Source of the DNA: Clostridium sp. AM49-4BH
Lineage (GTDB): Bacteria > Bacillota > Clostridia > Lachnospirales > Lachnospiraceae
Length of the DNA stretch: 64,000 nucleotides
Direction of reading: 5' to 3'
NCBI RefSeq assembly: GCF_003478335.1
Contig: NZ_QUFB01000007.1
Span: 24,941-88,940 of the forward strand
Part shown: one piece after another, positions 34,264 through 46,322 of the stretch
Numbering within the stretch: position 1 is the first letter of the stretch
How the letters are laid out: each line of letters starts with the position of its first letter
Translations under genes and position numbers: made by a program
The notes under the pieces: generated by a model
Told to the model about the DNA's origin: nothing
The model's input: only the letters and a program-made list of their open reading frames with translations
Database searches by the model: none

Positions 34264-37200
34264 ATGAGCAAGAGGAGACCAAAGACAAGTCTGGTCAATT
34301 TGTTGCGTAATAAGAAAACAGCTATAGCAGCAGCAGTATGCGTGGTTGTTGCCATGGGTGCATATGTTGGCGTACATATGTACAATTCGCATGCAGAAGA
34401 TACCCAAATTGGTCAGATGCGTGGTGTGATCAACGACATTAGTGAGATCAAAGGGAAGAAGAGCGGTGCAAAGCGTACCATGGGTATAGGAGCCGGGGAA
34501 CTTGGTTCTGCAGAGAATCCTTTTGTTTATCTTGAGATCGTGCCTTGGCAGGGTGTTGGTAATATCAGTTATTGCGTAACCGGCTGTCAGGCTGTCGATA
34601 TTGAGAAAGTATCTCAGCACAATAACATTGGTGGTAGCCTTTATGTGAATAAAGGATATGGAATCATTTGCGATTATGCATTCCCGGAGGAGAATTATCC
34701 GGGTAAAGACGGTGCGGCTGAATACAATGGCTCTCAGGTAAGAGTCCCTTGGAAGCTGACGTCAGATGAAAAAACAGTTTATGGTTACTATGAGAAGGTA
34801 AATCCGGGACAGCATCTGAAAGGTAATCTGAAGCCTACCTTTGTCATTGACGAGGCTAAGACGGCTGCCAATGGAGGCGAACATCCGGTATTCCGTCAGG
34901 CTCATGTGGATGAGAAAGCACAGTATATTTGGGTTTCTATGTCAGATTCACAGGATGCAGGATATAAAAATCATAAAGCAACCGAAAATGTGAAGTTTGC
35001 CAGTGGTACGACAGCAGCAGTGATGAATTCCAAATACAAAGTTGGTGATCGTGAGTATACGTCACGTACCGGTCAGGTTATCAGTATCAGACACAGTGGG
35101 AAAATGGTATTGATATTGGAACAACGAAGATGTATTTCTATGACGATTTTCTTCGTTACAGTTTGAGATTACGTTCCCGTTATGAGGTGGAGAATTATAA
35201 TATCGTCTTTAAGACGATTGAACCATGGGAGTTAAATGAGCATCCGGAATGGCTGGATTATGCAGATATGATCTATATGCATAAGAGCGATGAGGATGGT
35301 GCTGCTATCAGACATTATCAAGCTGCGTTGCAGCAGGATCCGGATGGCAGTAAGGGTATATTGCATTATGATACGTCGAAATCTAAAAATGCAGAGGGAG
35401 CTACATTTGGTAAGTACGGAAATGGCGAGTACAAAGATAAGCAGAATGATATTACCTTTGAAATTGCTTTGAAAATGTTCTATAAGGCGAACAAATTGGA
35501 ACAGTACAAAGGAACGCAAAAGTGTTCTACAGATAGTAATCTGAAAATGAATTATGCACCGGTTATTATGCCGACAACATTTTATCAGGTGAGCTCTGCG
35601 GATGGATATGACGCAAAATCAGTTAACATGTCTCGTCTTGACTGGGAGACAATGAAGCCGAAGAAAAATTCAGGATATACGGCTACGGGATACAACAATA
35701 ATATATATAAGTTCTGTGTTATGGATCTGTTAATGGACCAGAAGAACTTTTATAATATGTTCCTTCGTAATCGTGTTGCGACGGGTACCTCTGTAGTTGA
35801 TAAGACAACCGGTGAGGTTACACCATTTACCGGAGATGCGAGAAGTTACTGGCATCCACATACATTCCTGCCAATACAGGATTTGTGGCCGGCTTACATT
35901 AAGAAGTATGGCTTGAATATGGGGCAGGGTGGCACCGCTCCAATGAACTTTGAGGGCAACCTTGGTGTTTTGAACAATACGATGTTCTACAACTCCAACA
36001 TGATGCTTAACTCTCTTGCCAATACGATTAACAGTGATACAAACAATCCGTATATGGGACAGGTATTTGATTATTATAACAAGAAGAAGGAGCATAAAGA
36101 TAAGGTTACTTCATTGGATATCATTCATTATCTGTTGAACTATGATAAGTCTGATTCGGGAAATAACGGTAAAGATGGTGCTATTGAGATCTTAGATATA
36201 GAGCCATGTAGTGATTTCTCGAAGATGACATTGGATTACTTGTACTTACTGTTCCCGGAGAGTGATCAATATTCGTTTGACGATGATTCGTTTAACATTA
36301 CGCATATGACGACCGCTGAGTTAAACGGCAGTAAGGAAGACCTTTCGAAGTATGACTTGATCTACTTCGGCGATTCGACCGGTAAGCTGAATTCTACAGC
36401 ATCATCGATCAAGTATACCGGTGATAAAAATCAGTGGGGCGGTTATAACGAGTATAATTATAGTTATGATGCACCTGCGTATAATGATAGCTCCAATAAT
36501 GGGGAGATATTCCTGCATACAGGTGATCTGGTTAAGGGTGAGGATGGCGATAAATATCGCTTGTCCGGTAATGACTTGACTAGCATTTCATCCAAGGCAC
36601 TACAGAAATATGTGAAGTCCGGTAAGGCAATGTTATTGCCGGATGTATTGCATATGGGGGATTTCTCTAATAACAGTGCTTATGCAAAAATTGTAAGCAA
36701 GAAATCTAACACACGCAAGTTTTTGCAGGCAGTTGGAGACAGTAAGAACGTATTCTCCACTTCCGCGATCACATCAAGCAATTTGATCAGCTTTGCACCA
36801 AAGAGTGCAACGGTGAAGATTACGGACACACCGCCAATTTATAATAACCCTTCCGATACCACAGAGGTAAAGGATGAGAGCACCGGTGCAGAGAGTACCG
36901 TAAATAAGACAGCGATCGAAAAGGACAGCGATGGCAAGTATAAACTGAAATTCACGTTTAAGATCGGTTATGCTTCCAAGAAACAGGAATATGCAGTGCG
37001 ATTGCTGGTAGATAAGAATGGCGATGGTGTTATTTCGGATAATGAGACCGGCGCAGATGTTATGGACAGTTGGAACAGCACCGTATCTGCCGGACAGACA
37101 TTCTCGTCCGGTACAATGGATGATGAAGGTAATGAAGAACCGGCAGAGTATAACGTAGCCTTTACCATTCCGGAAGAGCAGACAAATGGTCCGATCGCTT

Positions 37201-39452
37201 GGAGATTTACGGTATACAATACCGCAAATGAAAACATTTACTATCAGGTATCCGGAATTTCCTTATACAAAGGTGATGAGAAAGATGGGGAGGCAGTAAT
37301 ACCTGAGGTTAAGGTATTACAGATCGTTTCCGATGATAAGAAAGATACCGCTGTCGATCTGGAAAGCGGCAATGCAGAGCTTTTTAAGAAGTATGCAAAA
37401 CTGGATGATTACAAGATCAACGTAACAACCATTACGTTATCCGAATATCTCAAGCATTTTGCAGAGGTTAATGCAAGCGACTATAAGGGGGATAAGACAA
37501 CGAGAACATTATTCTCGCAGTCGGGAGATAATTTCTATTATCCGATGGATTATATGGATTATCATATCTTCTTGTTTAGTTGTGGCGCCGATCTGCAGAA
37601 AGCAAGCAACAAGGATGGAGCCGTGGCATTTGCAGCCTGGGTATCTAAGAATGACAAGAGTGTGATCTATACAGATAACTTGATCAATGCCGGAACATCG
37701 AACGGTGAGAACCGCAAGATGCTTAAGGATACCAGCGGACTTAGCCGATATACGTCCAAAGATGAGACGACTTCAAGCTATAATGATACTGCTACAGGCG
37801 CAGATGGCGAGAAGCTTACGTCGAAAGATTATACGGAGTTAGAATACACGTATGATCAGGCAACGTTGAAAGGTACGACAGCGAACAGTTATCTGGCATA
37901 CAAGAATGGTAAGTGGACGGATGTAAAGGGTCAGAAATTGACATACGCCGACGATCATCAGCAGAAGACCACGAAGGGTTCTAGAGCAAACAATGGTACG
38001 GTATGTAATTATCCGTATACGATCGGTGAGAGCTTGTCCCTGACCGGTGCCAGAGCGCAGGATTATCAGTTGAATCTTGAGATACCGGATGCTGATGTAT
38101 GGTATTGTCTTGGTGATAATCAGGGCAGAGGTGCAGCAGCAGGTAAGTTGAATACGTACTATGCAATGTCACCAAACGATGCAGCGAATAACTATTACTT
38201 GTATAATGTTGCGAATGTATTTTACGATGCAATTGATCTGGAGAATACGACCAAAGATCAGGAGATGCAGTTGTTTATCAATACCTTGATCGGGGCATAT
38301 GAGTTCTCCTATGGTACACCGTATGTAACGGTGGATAAAGTTACTAAGATCAATGGAGATGCAGAGAAGTTAGTTGAAGACAAAGTAGAAGTTGCAGAGA
38401 GAAATTACTCCTTTGAAGTATCGGCAGGCGAGAAAGAAGTTAAGACGCTCATGTTCAAAGAGTATTTGAAACAGGAGAAGAACAATGTTGTTCATTCTGC
38501 AAAACCGGCAGCTTCCGCAGAACCTTCCGCAGAGCCGACAGAGGAGCCAAAGCCTACGACAACGCCGGCACCGGTAACTGTGTGGGAGAATACAACGGGT
38601 GGATCCGGTAATACGTTCTCCTCTAACGTGAATGATCAAAACAGTTGGCTGAAAGATTTAGATAATAATGCTATTGTACAGTTTACTTATACGTGTACGA
38701 TGGAATTAGACCCAACAACACCGGTATGGGATGTTTATGGTGGATATAGCAAGAATGAGTGGACGAAGTGTGATACTCATTGGACTGCATGTGTTGGTGA
38801 TTCTGAGAACGCAACAGAGATTCAGATCTTACAGATGACAGTAAAGGATATGAAAGAGATGCTTGGTGTAAGGTCCCAGGATGATATTGATGTCTTTAAA
38901 CTGTGTCCATACAACAATAATCGACCGGAAGTGAAATTGCTGTCCGTGAAGCTGTATGCGGCGGATTACGATGGCGATTATGATAGTGGCAACAATGATC
39001 CAAAGAAGCCGAAGGTAGATAAGGTAAGGAAAAAAGATGTGTTTGGTGACAGTGACACGCATATCATATTCTTTACACCGCATGAAGGTAATACCAAGGG
39101 CGTCACGATCAAGCAATTGCATGTGCAATTTACAGGTGTAGATAATGATAAGAATGAGGCGATCAGCCTTCCGGTAACAAAGATCTATCGAAGTCTTGGT
39201 GATGGTGAGTATGAGAGGATCACTGCACCACAGGGTAGTCCGGGTCAGTTTAATGATACACTCGTGGACGGCAGACAGTACTTCGTAACCTACGATAAGG
39301 AGAATGCGAATAAGGCGAACACAATGTTGTTCAATAAGCTGGAATTTAACATTCAGAATGACCGTAAAGTGGGTAAGACCATCTTAGAGATCATTGGTAT
39401 CGAGAAAGAGAAGAAGAACGAAGAAAATGTATACATGTTCAACCTTGACTAA
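34264..39452 (+). CDS. giant secreted pilus-associated protein, DUF5057-like (one-base frameshift)
   Basis: 1,729 residues once a one-base deletion near 35098-35104 (G or A run) is repaired; otherwise the frame splits at 35166 and restarts. A single N-terminal hydrophobic segment (about 20-38) anchors or exports it. The region ENPFVYLEIVPWQGVGNISY resembles DUF5057 proteins of Clostridia. Near residue 917 lies a canonical EF-hand calcium loop, DKNGDGVISDNE. A Pro/Thr/Glu-rich linker (ASAEPSAEPTEEPKPTTTP) precedes the last domain. Being last in the pilin operon and very large, it is a candidate tip adhesin or PilY1-like regulator; this is inference. A terminator follows. Confidence 0.7.
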
Positions 39453-39480
39453 AGTTGATGCATATATATTCTTGCGGGGA

Positions 39481-39520
39481 AAGTCCTTATCAGGCGAAAG
39501 CTTGATAGGGGCTTTTCTCG
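39481..39520 (+). terminator. terminator of the pilus operon
   Basis: AAAG-CCTTATCA-GC (39481-39495) pairs with GC-TTGATAGG-GCTTTT (39501-39516) around a GAAA loop, ending in a short T run. Confidence 0.8.
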
Positions 39521-39554
39521 TGGAATTGGAAATTGCTGTTCACAGAAAGTTCAT

Positions 39555-39583
39555 TTGATTTTTACAGATTACTTTGGTATATT
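39555..39583 (+). promoter_or_regulatory. promoter of the ABC exporter pair
   Basis: TTGATT (39555-39560), 17 bases, TATATT (39578-39583). Confidence 0.5.
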
Positions 39584-39596
39584 ATTTCTTAATTAT

Positions 39597-39639
39597 AGAT
39601 TAGCTGTCAGGGAACATTCGTCCTATGATATGCTAATCT
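39597..39639 (+). promoter_or_regulatory. leader inverted repeat before the ABC exporter
   Basis: AGATTAGC (39597-39604) pairs perfectly with GCTAATCT (39632-39639). It lies between the promoter and the ribosome site, so it could be an operator or attenuator. Confidence 0.45.
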
Positions 39640-39660
39640 TTATTAGTAATGGAGGTTTCT

Positions 39661-41409
39661 ATGGTAAAAACATTATTAGCGCAGGTGAAAGAATACAAGC
39701 GGGATTCGATTCTGACACCGGTGTTTATGATCTTAGAAGTTATCTTCGAGACATTGATTCCATTATTGATGGCATCGATCATTAATGATGGTGTGATGAA
39801 AGGTGATCTGAAACATATTTATATCGTTGGTGCGGCGATGTTCGTGCTTGCTGTAGGCGGACTTTGGTCCGGAGCGATGGGCGGCAAGTATGGAGCCAGA
39901 GCATCAACCGGATTTGCGAAAAATCTGCGTAAGGCGATGTATGAGAATATTCAGACGTTCAGTTTCTCAAATATTGATAAGTATAGTACATCAGGTCTGG
40001 TGACCCGCTTAACGACAGATGTGACGAATTTACAGAATGCGTATCAGATGATTCTTAGAATGTGCATGCGTTCTCCGATGTCTTTGATCTGTGCGATGGC
40101 AATGGCTTTTTATGTAAATGCCAAAGTTGCCTGCATTTATCTGATCGCAGTTATAGTCTTAGGCATTTTCTTGTTTGTGCTGGTACGTAAGACGATGGGA
40201 TATTTCAACGCGGTTTTCCGGAAATATGATGATCTGAATGAGAGTGTACAGGAGAATGTGTCGGCGATTCGTGTTGTAAAGGCATATTCTCGTGAAGAAT
40301 ACGAGCAGAGTAAGTTCCGCAAGGCGAGTGAGAATGTATATAAAATGTTTGTCAAAGCAGAGAGCTTGATCGTACTCAACGCTCCGGTTATGATGCTTAC
40401 GGTATATGGCTGCATTTTGCTGATCAGTTGGATCGGAGCTAAAATGATCGTCGGAGGCACTATGCAGGTGGGTGATCTATCAGCACTGCTTGGTTACTGC
40501 ATGAATATTTTGATGAGCCTCATGATGCTTTCTATGGTATTTGTTATGATCACGATGAGTATTGCCAGTGGAGAGCGTGTTGCGGAAGTGATCAATGACA
40601 GACCGGACATTACGGATCCGGAGAATCCGGTGCTTACCGTTTCGGATGGCAGCATTGAATTTGATCATGTTGACTTTAGTTATAAGAAACAATCCGGAGA
40701 GCCGGTCCTTAAGGATATTAATCTACAGATTGCTTCCGGAGAGACGATTGGTATTCTTGGTGGTACCGGTAGTGCTAAGTCCAGCTTAGTGAATCTGGTC
40801 AGCCGTTTGTACGATGTGACGGAGGGAAGCGTACGTGTAGGCGGTGTAGATGTTCGTAACTATGGCGTTGAGGCACTTCGTAATCAAGTGGCAGTAGTAT
40901 TGCAGAATAATGTACTCTTTAGTGGAACGATTTTAGATAATATGCGCTGGGGTGATCCGGAGGCGACGGAAGAAGAGTGTAAACATGCTTGCGAGCTTGC
41001 CTGTGCGGATGAGTTTATTCAGAAGATGCCGAAAGGCTATCATACATATATCGAGCAGGGCGGTACGAATGTTTCCGGTGGTCAGAAACAGCGTTTATGT
41101 ATTGCCAGAGCTTTGCTCAAAAAGCCAAAGGTATTGATCTTGGATGATTCTACAAGTGCAGTTGACACAGCGACGGATGCATCGATTCGCCGCGCTTTTG
41201 TCGAGGAAATTCCGGGAACGACGAAGCTTATTATTGCACAGCGTATATCCAGTATACAAAATTGTGACCGCATTATTGTGATGGAGGATGGACGTGTCAA
41301 TGACTTTGGTACACATGAGGAATTGTTAGCGCAAAATCAGATCTATCAGGAGATTTATGAGTCACAGGCAGCGGGTAATGCAGATTTTGATGAACCGGGA
41401 AAGGAGTGA
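39661..41409 (+). CDS. ABC exporter subunit 1 (half transporter)
   Basis: 582 residues from ATG 39661 (GGAGG at 39651-39655; the in-frame ATG at 39649 overlaps the ribosome site). Six transmembrane helices (about 15-300) are followed by an ABC ATPase with Walker A GGTGSAKSS (Ala in place of the second motif Gly, a form usual in this group), signature VSGGQKQR and Walker B VLILDDS. Asp instead of the catalytic Glu after Walker B suggests the degenerate site of a heterodimer. It pairs with the next gene, as in Bacillus BmrCD-type multidrug exporters; substrate unknown. Confidence 0.85.
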   Translation: MVKTLLAQVKEYKRDSILTPVFMILEVIFETLIPLLMASIINDGVMKGDLKHIYIVGAAMFVLAVGGLWSGAMGGKYGARASTGFAKNLRKAMYENIQTFSFSNIDKYSTSGLVTRLTTDVTNLQNAYQMILRMCMRSPMSLICAMAMAFYVNAKVACIYLIAVIVLGIFLFVLVRKTMGYFNAVFRKYDDLNESVQENVSAIRVVKAYSREEYEQSKFRKASENVYKMFVKAESLIVLNAPVMMLTVYGCILLISWIGAKMIVGGTMQVGDLSALLGYCMNILMSLMMLSMVFVMITMSIASGERVAEVINDRPDITDPENPVLTVSDGSIEFDHVDFSYKKQSGEPVLKDINLQIASGETIGILGGTGSAKSSLVNLVSRLYDVTEGSVRVGGVDVRNYGVEALRNQVAVVLQNNVLFSGTILDNMRWGDPEATEEECKHACELACADEFIQKMPKGYHTYIEQGGTNVSGGQKQRLCIARALLKKPKVLILDDSTSAVDTATDASIRRAFVEEIPGTTKLIIAQRISSIQNCDRIIVMEDGRVNDFGTHEELLAQNQIYQEIYESQAAGNADFDEPGKE

Positions 41410-41415
41410 TAGACG

Positions 41416-43306
41416 ATGCCAAGACCAAATGCTATGGGAAGGCCGAAGCCAAAGATTGAAGATCCGATGGGAAAGCTTAAGCGGCTGTTTTGTTATATTT
41501 TTAAGAATTATGGACTGCATTGTGTTTTTGTTCTCGTGTGTATTATTATCAGTGTACTTGCCAATGTACAGGGAACTATGTTTACACAATCGTTGATCGA
41601 TGATTATATTGTACCATTGACGAAGACAGCGCATCCGAATTTCGGACCGTTAGCTGCGAAGATCCTGCAGGTGGCCGGTTTTTATGGAATTGGTGTTATT
41701 ACGACCTATGCGTATAACCGTATTATGGTTAATGTGACACAGGGAACGCTTCGAAATCTTCGCGTAGAGATGTTTGAGAAGATGGAAACACTGCCAATAA
41801 AATATTTTGATACGAATGCACATGGTGATATCATGTCAACGTATACGAATGATATTGATACACTGCGGCAGATGATCAGCCAAAGTATACCGCAGGCGAT
41901 CAACTGTGGTATAACGATTGTGAGTGTATTTGTGTGCATGGTTGTCTTAAGTATTCCATTAACGATATTGACAATGATCATGATTGGCATTACTCTGGTA
42001 GTGACGAAGAAGATCGCCGGACTGAGCGGTAGTTATTTCCTTTCACAGCAGCGTGATCTGGCTAAAGTGAATGGGCAGATCGAAGAATGATGAATGGACA
42101 GAAAGTAGTTAAAGTATTCTGTCATGAGCAGGCATCGTTAGAAGAGTTCAATAAAATGAATGAGGAGTTGTTTGAGAGCGCCAATAATGCAAATACGTTT
42201 GCCAATATCCTGATGCCGATCAATGCGCAGCTGGTAATATCAGTTATGTATTCTGTGCGATGGCAGGCGGTGTCCTTGCATTGCAGGGCTTTGCAGGATT
42301 TACGCTTGGTAAATTGGTCAGTTTCCTAACGTTTAATAAATCTTTCAGTCAGCCGATCAATCAGATCAGTCAGCAGATCAATGCGATCGTTATGGCATTG
42401 GCGGGTGCAGATCGTATCTTTAAGCTGCTTGACCAAGAGCCGGAGGTGGACGAAGGTTATGTGCAGCTCGTAAATGTGACCGAGCAGGATGGTCAGATCA
42501 AGGAGAGCGAGAAACAGACCGGATTGTGGGCTTGGAAACATTATCATCAGGATGATGGAACAACAACTTATCGCAAGTTGGAAGGTGATGTTGTATTTGA
42601 TGATGTTGATTTTGGATATAATGATGAGAAGATCATTTTGCATAATATCAAGATCTATGCAAAACCGGGACAGAAGATAGCTTTTGTTGGTGCAACCGGT
42701 GCAGGTAAAACGACGATCACCAACTTGATCAATCGTTTTTATGATATTCAGGATGGTAAGATCCGTTTTGATGGTATCAACATTAATAAGATCCACAAAA
42801 AGGATCTGCGCCGTTCGCTTGGCATTGTGTTACAGGATACGCATTTGTTCACCGGAACAGTAATGGATAATATTCGCTATGGTAAGCTGGATGCCACAGA
42901 TGACGAAGTGATCGCAGCAGCTAAATTGGCAAATGCACACAGCTTTATTAAACGTCTGCCGGATGGTTACCGGACGATGATCACCGGTGATGGTGCGAAT
43001 TTGAGCCAGGGGCAGAGACAGTTGTTAGCCATTGCGAGGGCAGCCGTTGCCAATCCACCGGCACTTATTTTGGACGAGGCAACGAGTTCGATCGATACAC
43101 GTACTGAGAAATTGGTACAGGAAGGTATGGACCGCCTGATGAAAGGACGCACAACATTTGTGATCGCCCATCGTTTATCGACGGTACGCAATAGTGACTG
43201 TATTATGGTGTTAGAGCAGGGTCGTATCATTGAGCGCGGTACGCATGACGAGTTGCTGGAGCGTAAGGGCAAATATTATCAGTTGTATACCGGAAAAGCG
43301 GTGTAG
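41416..43306 (+). CDS. ABC exporter subunit 2 (two one-base frameshifts)
   Basis: Six bases after subunit 1. Two breaks, at 42085-42088 (GAAGAATG, one A missing from GAA ATG) and 42231-42235 (CTGGT, one G missing from CTG GGT), split the gene. With both repaired the protein is 630 residues, with six transmembrane helices and an ABC ATPase: Walker A GATGAGKTT (about 426-434), signature LSQGQRQLL, Walker B LILDEA with catalytic Glu. It would supply the active ATP site of the heterodimer. Both errors are in homopolymers, so the gene is probably intact in the organism. Confidence 0.8.
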
Positions 43307-43326
43307 GGAAGAATAGAGGCAGTGTA

Positions 43327-43354
43327 GGGCAAAACATTAGTTTTGCCCTTTTTC
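43327..43354 (+). terminator. terminator of the ABC exporter operon
   Basis: Perfect stem GGGCAAAAC / GTTTTGCCC (43327-43335 and 43340-43348) with ATTA loop and a T run. Confidence 0.92.
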
Positions 43355-43497
43355 TGTTGTTTTTCTATAATAGGATATTGCAATTTTTGTAACACGTGAT
43401 ATAATAAATATTATTAAGCAAAATCTTTTTGCACGTTAGCATTATGACAGAGCAGGAAACGGGTAGGAGACTATCGGTTGGAAGAGGAGGAGAAGAT

Positions 43498-44109
43498 ATG
43501 TTGTTAAATACGTATAAGAAAGTGATGGATTTGTTTGAAAGTGGCAATGGCTATCGGGATGCATCGGAGTTGAAGGATGCGAAGATCACGACGGTGCAGA
43601 TCAAGGAATTGGTGAATATGGGGATTATTGAACGTGTGTCACATGGTCATTATTGGCTTGTAGACGAGGAGAATGGCAAGCCGGAGAATTATAAGATGAT
43701 CGAGGCTTGCAGAGTTAATTCAAGAGCGGTGATCTGTGCAGATAGCGCATGTTATTATCATGGCTTGATCGATGTGGAGCCGGAGAGATTGTCGGTTGCT
43801 ACATTGAAGACGGATCGCTCTCGTATGCAGCTTAATTTCCCGGTGTGCAGACATTATTATTCTGATTTGGCATTTCAGCAGGATATGCAGGTGGATGAGA
43901 CACCGTATGGCAAGATTCGTGTGTATGACATTGAACGCAGTGTTTGTGATTGTATTCGATTTCGTGCAGATATTGGGGAGGACATGCTGCATTTGATCAT
44001 TTCGAATTTCTTGCAGCGTAATTCCAATCAGATGGATCGCTTGTTAGCATATGCAGATGCAATGCGTGTTGGAAAGATTGTTCGTACACATTTGAAACAG
44101 AATGAGTAA
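43498..44109 (+). CDS. AbiEi-like antitoxin/transcription regulator, orphan
   Basis: 203 residues from ATG 43498, chosen because GGAGGAG (43486-43492) is well placed; upstream in-frame starts lack a site. The N-terminal winged helix (about 1-60, with IKELVNMGIIERVSHGHYWL) and the following domain match AbiEi-type antitoxins of type IV toxin-antitoxin systems. The nucleotidyltransferase toxin AbiEii normally follows directly, but here a terminator and a purine phosphorylase follow. It is probably a lone regulator. Confidence 0.7.
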   Translation: MLLNTYKKVMDLFESGNGYRDASELKDAKITTVQIKELVNMGIIERVSHGHYWLVDEENGKPENYKMIEACRVNSRAVICADSACYYHGLIDVEPERLSVATLKTDRSRMQLNFPVCRHYYSDLAFQQDMQVDETPYGKIRVYDIERSVCDCIRFRADIGEDMLHLIISNFLQRNSNQMDRLLAYADAMRVGKIVRTHLKQNE

Positions 44110-44132
44110 CAAAGAGTACAGAGAAAGATACG

Positions 44133-44160
44133 GGGAACGCACAGCAGCGTTCCCTTTGTT
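44133..44160 (+). terminator. terminator after the AbiEi-like gene
   Basis: Perfect stem GGGAACGC / GCGTTCCC (44133-44140 and 44147-44154) followed by TTTGTT. Confidence 0.8.
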
Positions 44161-44179
44161 ATAAGAACGGAGGCTGTTT

Positions 44180-45025
44180 ATGAATGAGGTGTATGCAAAG
44201 TTAAACAAATGTTATGAGCAGTATCAGAAGATCTGCAAGACGCGAGAGATTGATTTTGTTCCGGAGATCGCATTGGTGCTTGGATCCGGTCTGGGGGATT
44301 ATGCAGATGATATTCAAGTTGTTGCGGAGATCGATTACCATGAAATGGAAGGTTTTCCGGTATCGACGGTAGCAGGGCATCAGGGGAAGTATATCTTGGG
44401 ATATGTGAATGAAGTGCCGGTCGTATGTATGAAGGGGCGCGTACATTACTATGAAGGTTATCCGATCAGTGATGTTGTACTGCCAATACGTCTTATGAAA
44501 CTGATGGGAGCGCAGGTATTGTTTTTAACAAATGCTTCCGGTGGTATCAATACTTGTTTTAAGGCAGGAGACTTTATGATGATCAAGGATCAGATTTCTT
44601 CGTTCGTGCCATCGCCGTTGATCGGACCGAATGCGGAAGAGTTGGGTGTTCGTTTTCCGGATATGAGTCAGATTTATGATGCGGATCTACAGCAGATATT
44701 GCGGAAAACGGCAGCGTTAAAGGATATTCCGTTGCAAGAAGGGGTATATATACAATTAACGGGACCAAATTACGAATCTCCGGCAGAAGTTCGTATGTGC
44801 AGGACACTTGGAGCAGATGCAGTGGGGATGAGTACGGCATGTGAGGCAGTTGCGGCCAATCATATGGGAATGAAAATTTGCGGCATTTCTTGTATTTCCA
44901 ATATGGCGTGTGGCATTACAGCAAATCCATTGACACATCAGGAAGTGCAGGAAACGGCAGACAGAGTGGCACCGTTGTTTAAGAAGCTTGTGACAGAATG
45001 TATTACTGCCATTCATACTGTATAG
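44180..45025 (+). CDS. punA: purine nucleoside phosphorylase, family I
   Basis: 281 residues of the trimeric PNP family that splits inosine and guanosine with phosphate in purine salvage. Motifs: phosphate-binding VLGSGLGDYAD (about 33-43), AGHQGKYILG, the NASGG turn, and VGMSTACEAV with purine-contact Asn later in SNMACGITANPLTHQEV. It is in line with the following amidohydrolase (19-base gap), which suggests joint use in nucleoside recycling. Ribosome site GGAGG. Confidence 0.9.
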   Translation: MNEVYAKLNKCYEQYQKICKTREIDFVPEIALVLGSGLGDYADDIQVVAEIDYHEMEGFPVSTVAGHQGKYILGYVNEVPVVCMKGRVHYYEGYPISDVVLPIRLMKLMGAQVLFLTNASGGINTCFKAGDFMMIKDQISSFVPSPLIGPNAEELGVRFPDMSQIYDADLQQILRKTAALKDIPLQEGVYIQLTGPNYESPAEVRMCRTLGADAVGMSTACEAVAANHMGMKICGISCISNMACGITANPLTHQEVQETADRVAPLFKKLVTECITAIHTV

Positions 45026-45044
45026 CAGGAATGAGGACAAAATT

Positions 45045-46322
45045 ATGAGAATCCGAATATATAATGCGAATATATTAACGATGCAGCCGGGGCAAAGAAT
45101 GTTTTGTGGGGAAGTTCATATACAGGATGATAAGATCGTATATCTGGGAACGGAAGATGGCGCACCATCTTTACAGTGGGATCGTCAGATCAATGCAGGT
45201 GGAAATGTTGTAATGCCGGGATTTAAGGATGCACACACACATTCTGCAATGACATTTTTGCGCTCTTATGCAGATGATCTGCCATTACAGGAGTGGCTGT
45301 ATGATCGTGTGTTCCCGATGGAGGATAAGCTGACGGAAGAAGATGTTTATTGGTTTACAATTTTAGCTTATATGGAGTACCTGACGAGTGGCATTACGGC
45401 ATGTTTTGATATGTATCAGAAGAATGATGCTATTGTGAAAGCTTCCATGGATACCGGATTTCGAACGGTTTTGTGTGGCAGCATCAATAACTTTGTTGGT
45501 ACGGTTGAGGAAATGGAGCAGCAGTTTCTCAAATACAATGCGTGCGATCCATTGGTATCTTATCGATTTGGATTTCATGCGGAATACACGACTAGCCGTG
45601 AAATTTTGGAAAGGATGGCGGCTTTAGGGCAGAAATATCATGCACCGGTCTATACACACAATTCGGAAACGGCAAAGGAAGTGGCAGAATGTGTGGAACG
45701 CTATGGCATGACGCCTACAAAGTTTCTTGATAAGCTGGGAATGTTTGAGTATGGTGGTGGCGGTTTTCATTGTGTGCATATGACGGATGAAGATTTGCAG
45801 ATCTGCAAAGACAAGCAGGTGTGGGTTGTCACGAATCCGGCATCGAATCTAAAGCTTGCGAGTGGCATTGCACCGATCCAGAGGATGAAAGATATGGGGA
45901 TTGGTCTTGCAATTGGTACGGATGGACCGGCAAGCAACAATTGTTTGGATATGTTTCGAGAGATGTTTTTGACGACAGCGTTGCAAAAAGTAGTATTAGG
46001 GGACGCATCAGCATTGGATGCATTGGATGTGTTAGAGATGGCAACGGTAGGAGGCGCAGGAGCCATGGGGCTGCAGGACTGTGACGTGCTTGCAGAAGGC
46101 AGGCAGGCGGATATGATCATCTTAGATATGACACAGCCGAATATGCAGCCTATGAATAATGTTGCGAAGAACATCGTATATAGTGGCAGTAAACAAAACG
46201 TAAAACTGACGATGATCGCAGGGCGTATTATGTATGAAGATGGACAGTTCTTTCTTGGTGTTTCGCCGCAGGAAGTCTACGATCAGGCACGCCGGCGGAT
46301 GGAGCGCATGACTGCAGAATAG
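45045..46322 (+). CDS. mtaD: amidohydrolase of the MTA/SAH deaminase (TRZ/ATZ) group
   Basis: 425 residues with the metal-dependent amidohydrolase barrel: HxH in DAHTHSAM (about 64-71), further His in FHAEYT and FHCVHMTDE, and catalytic Asp in AIGTDGPASNN. The sequence fits the 5-methylthioadenosine/S-adenosylhomocysteine deaminase group; cytosine- or guanine-type deaminase activity is an alternative. With the phosphorylase gene just upstream it could convert MTA or SAH to inosine forms for salvage. The last codons (RMTAE stop) are copied in tandem immediately after the gene (46301-46420). Confidence 0.75.
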   Translation: MRIRIYNANILTMQPGQRMFCGEVHIQDDKIVYLGTEDGAPSLQWDRQINAGGNVVMPGFKDAHTHSAMTFLRSYADDLPLQEWLYDRVFPMEDKLTEEDVYWFTILAYMEYLTSGITACFDMYQKNDAIVKASMDTGFRTVLCGSINNFVGTVEEMEQQFLKYNACDPLVSYRFGFHAEYTTSREILERMAALGQKYHAPVYTHNSETAKEVAECVERYGMTPTKFLDKLGMFEYGGGGFHCVHMTDEDLQICKDKQVWVVTNPASNLKLASGIAPIQRMKDMGIGLAIGTDGPASNNCLDMFREMFLTTALQKVVLGDASALDALDVLEMATVGGAGAMGLQDCDVLAEGRQADMIILDMTQPNMQPMNNVAKNIVYSGSKQNVKLTMIAGRIMYEDGQFFLGVSPQEVYDQARRRMERMTAE

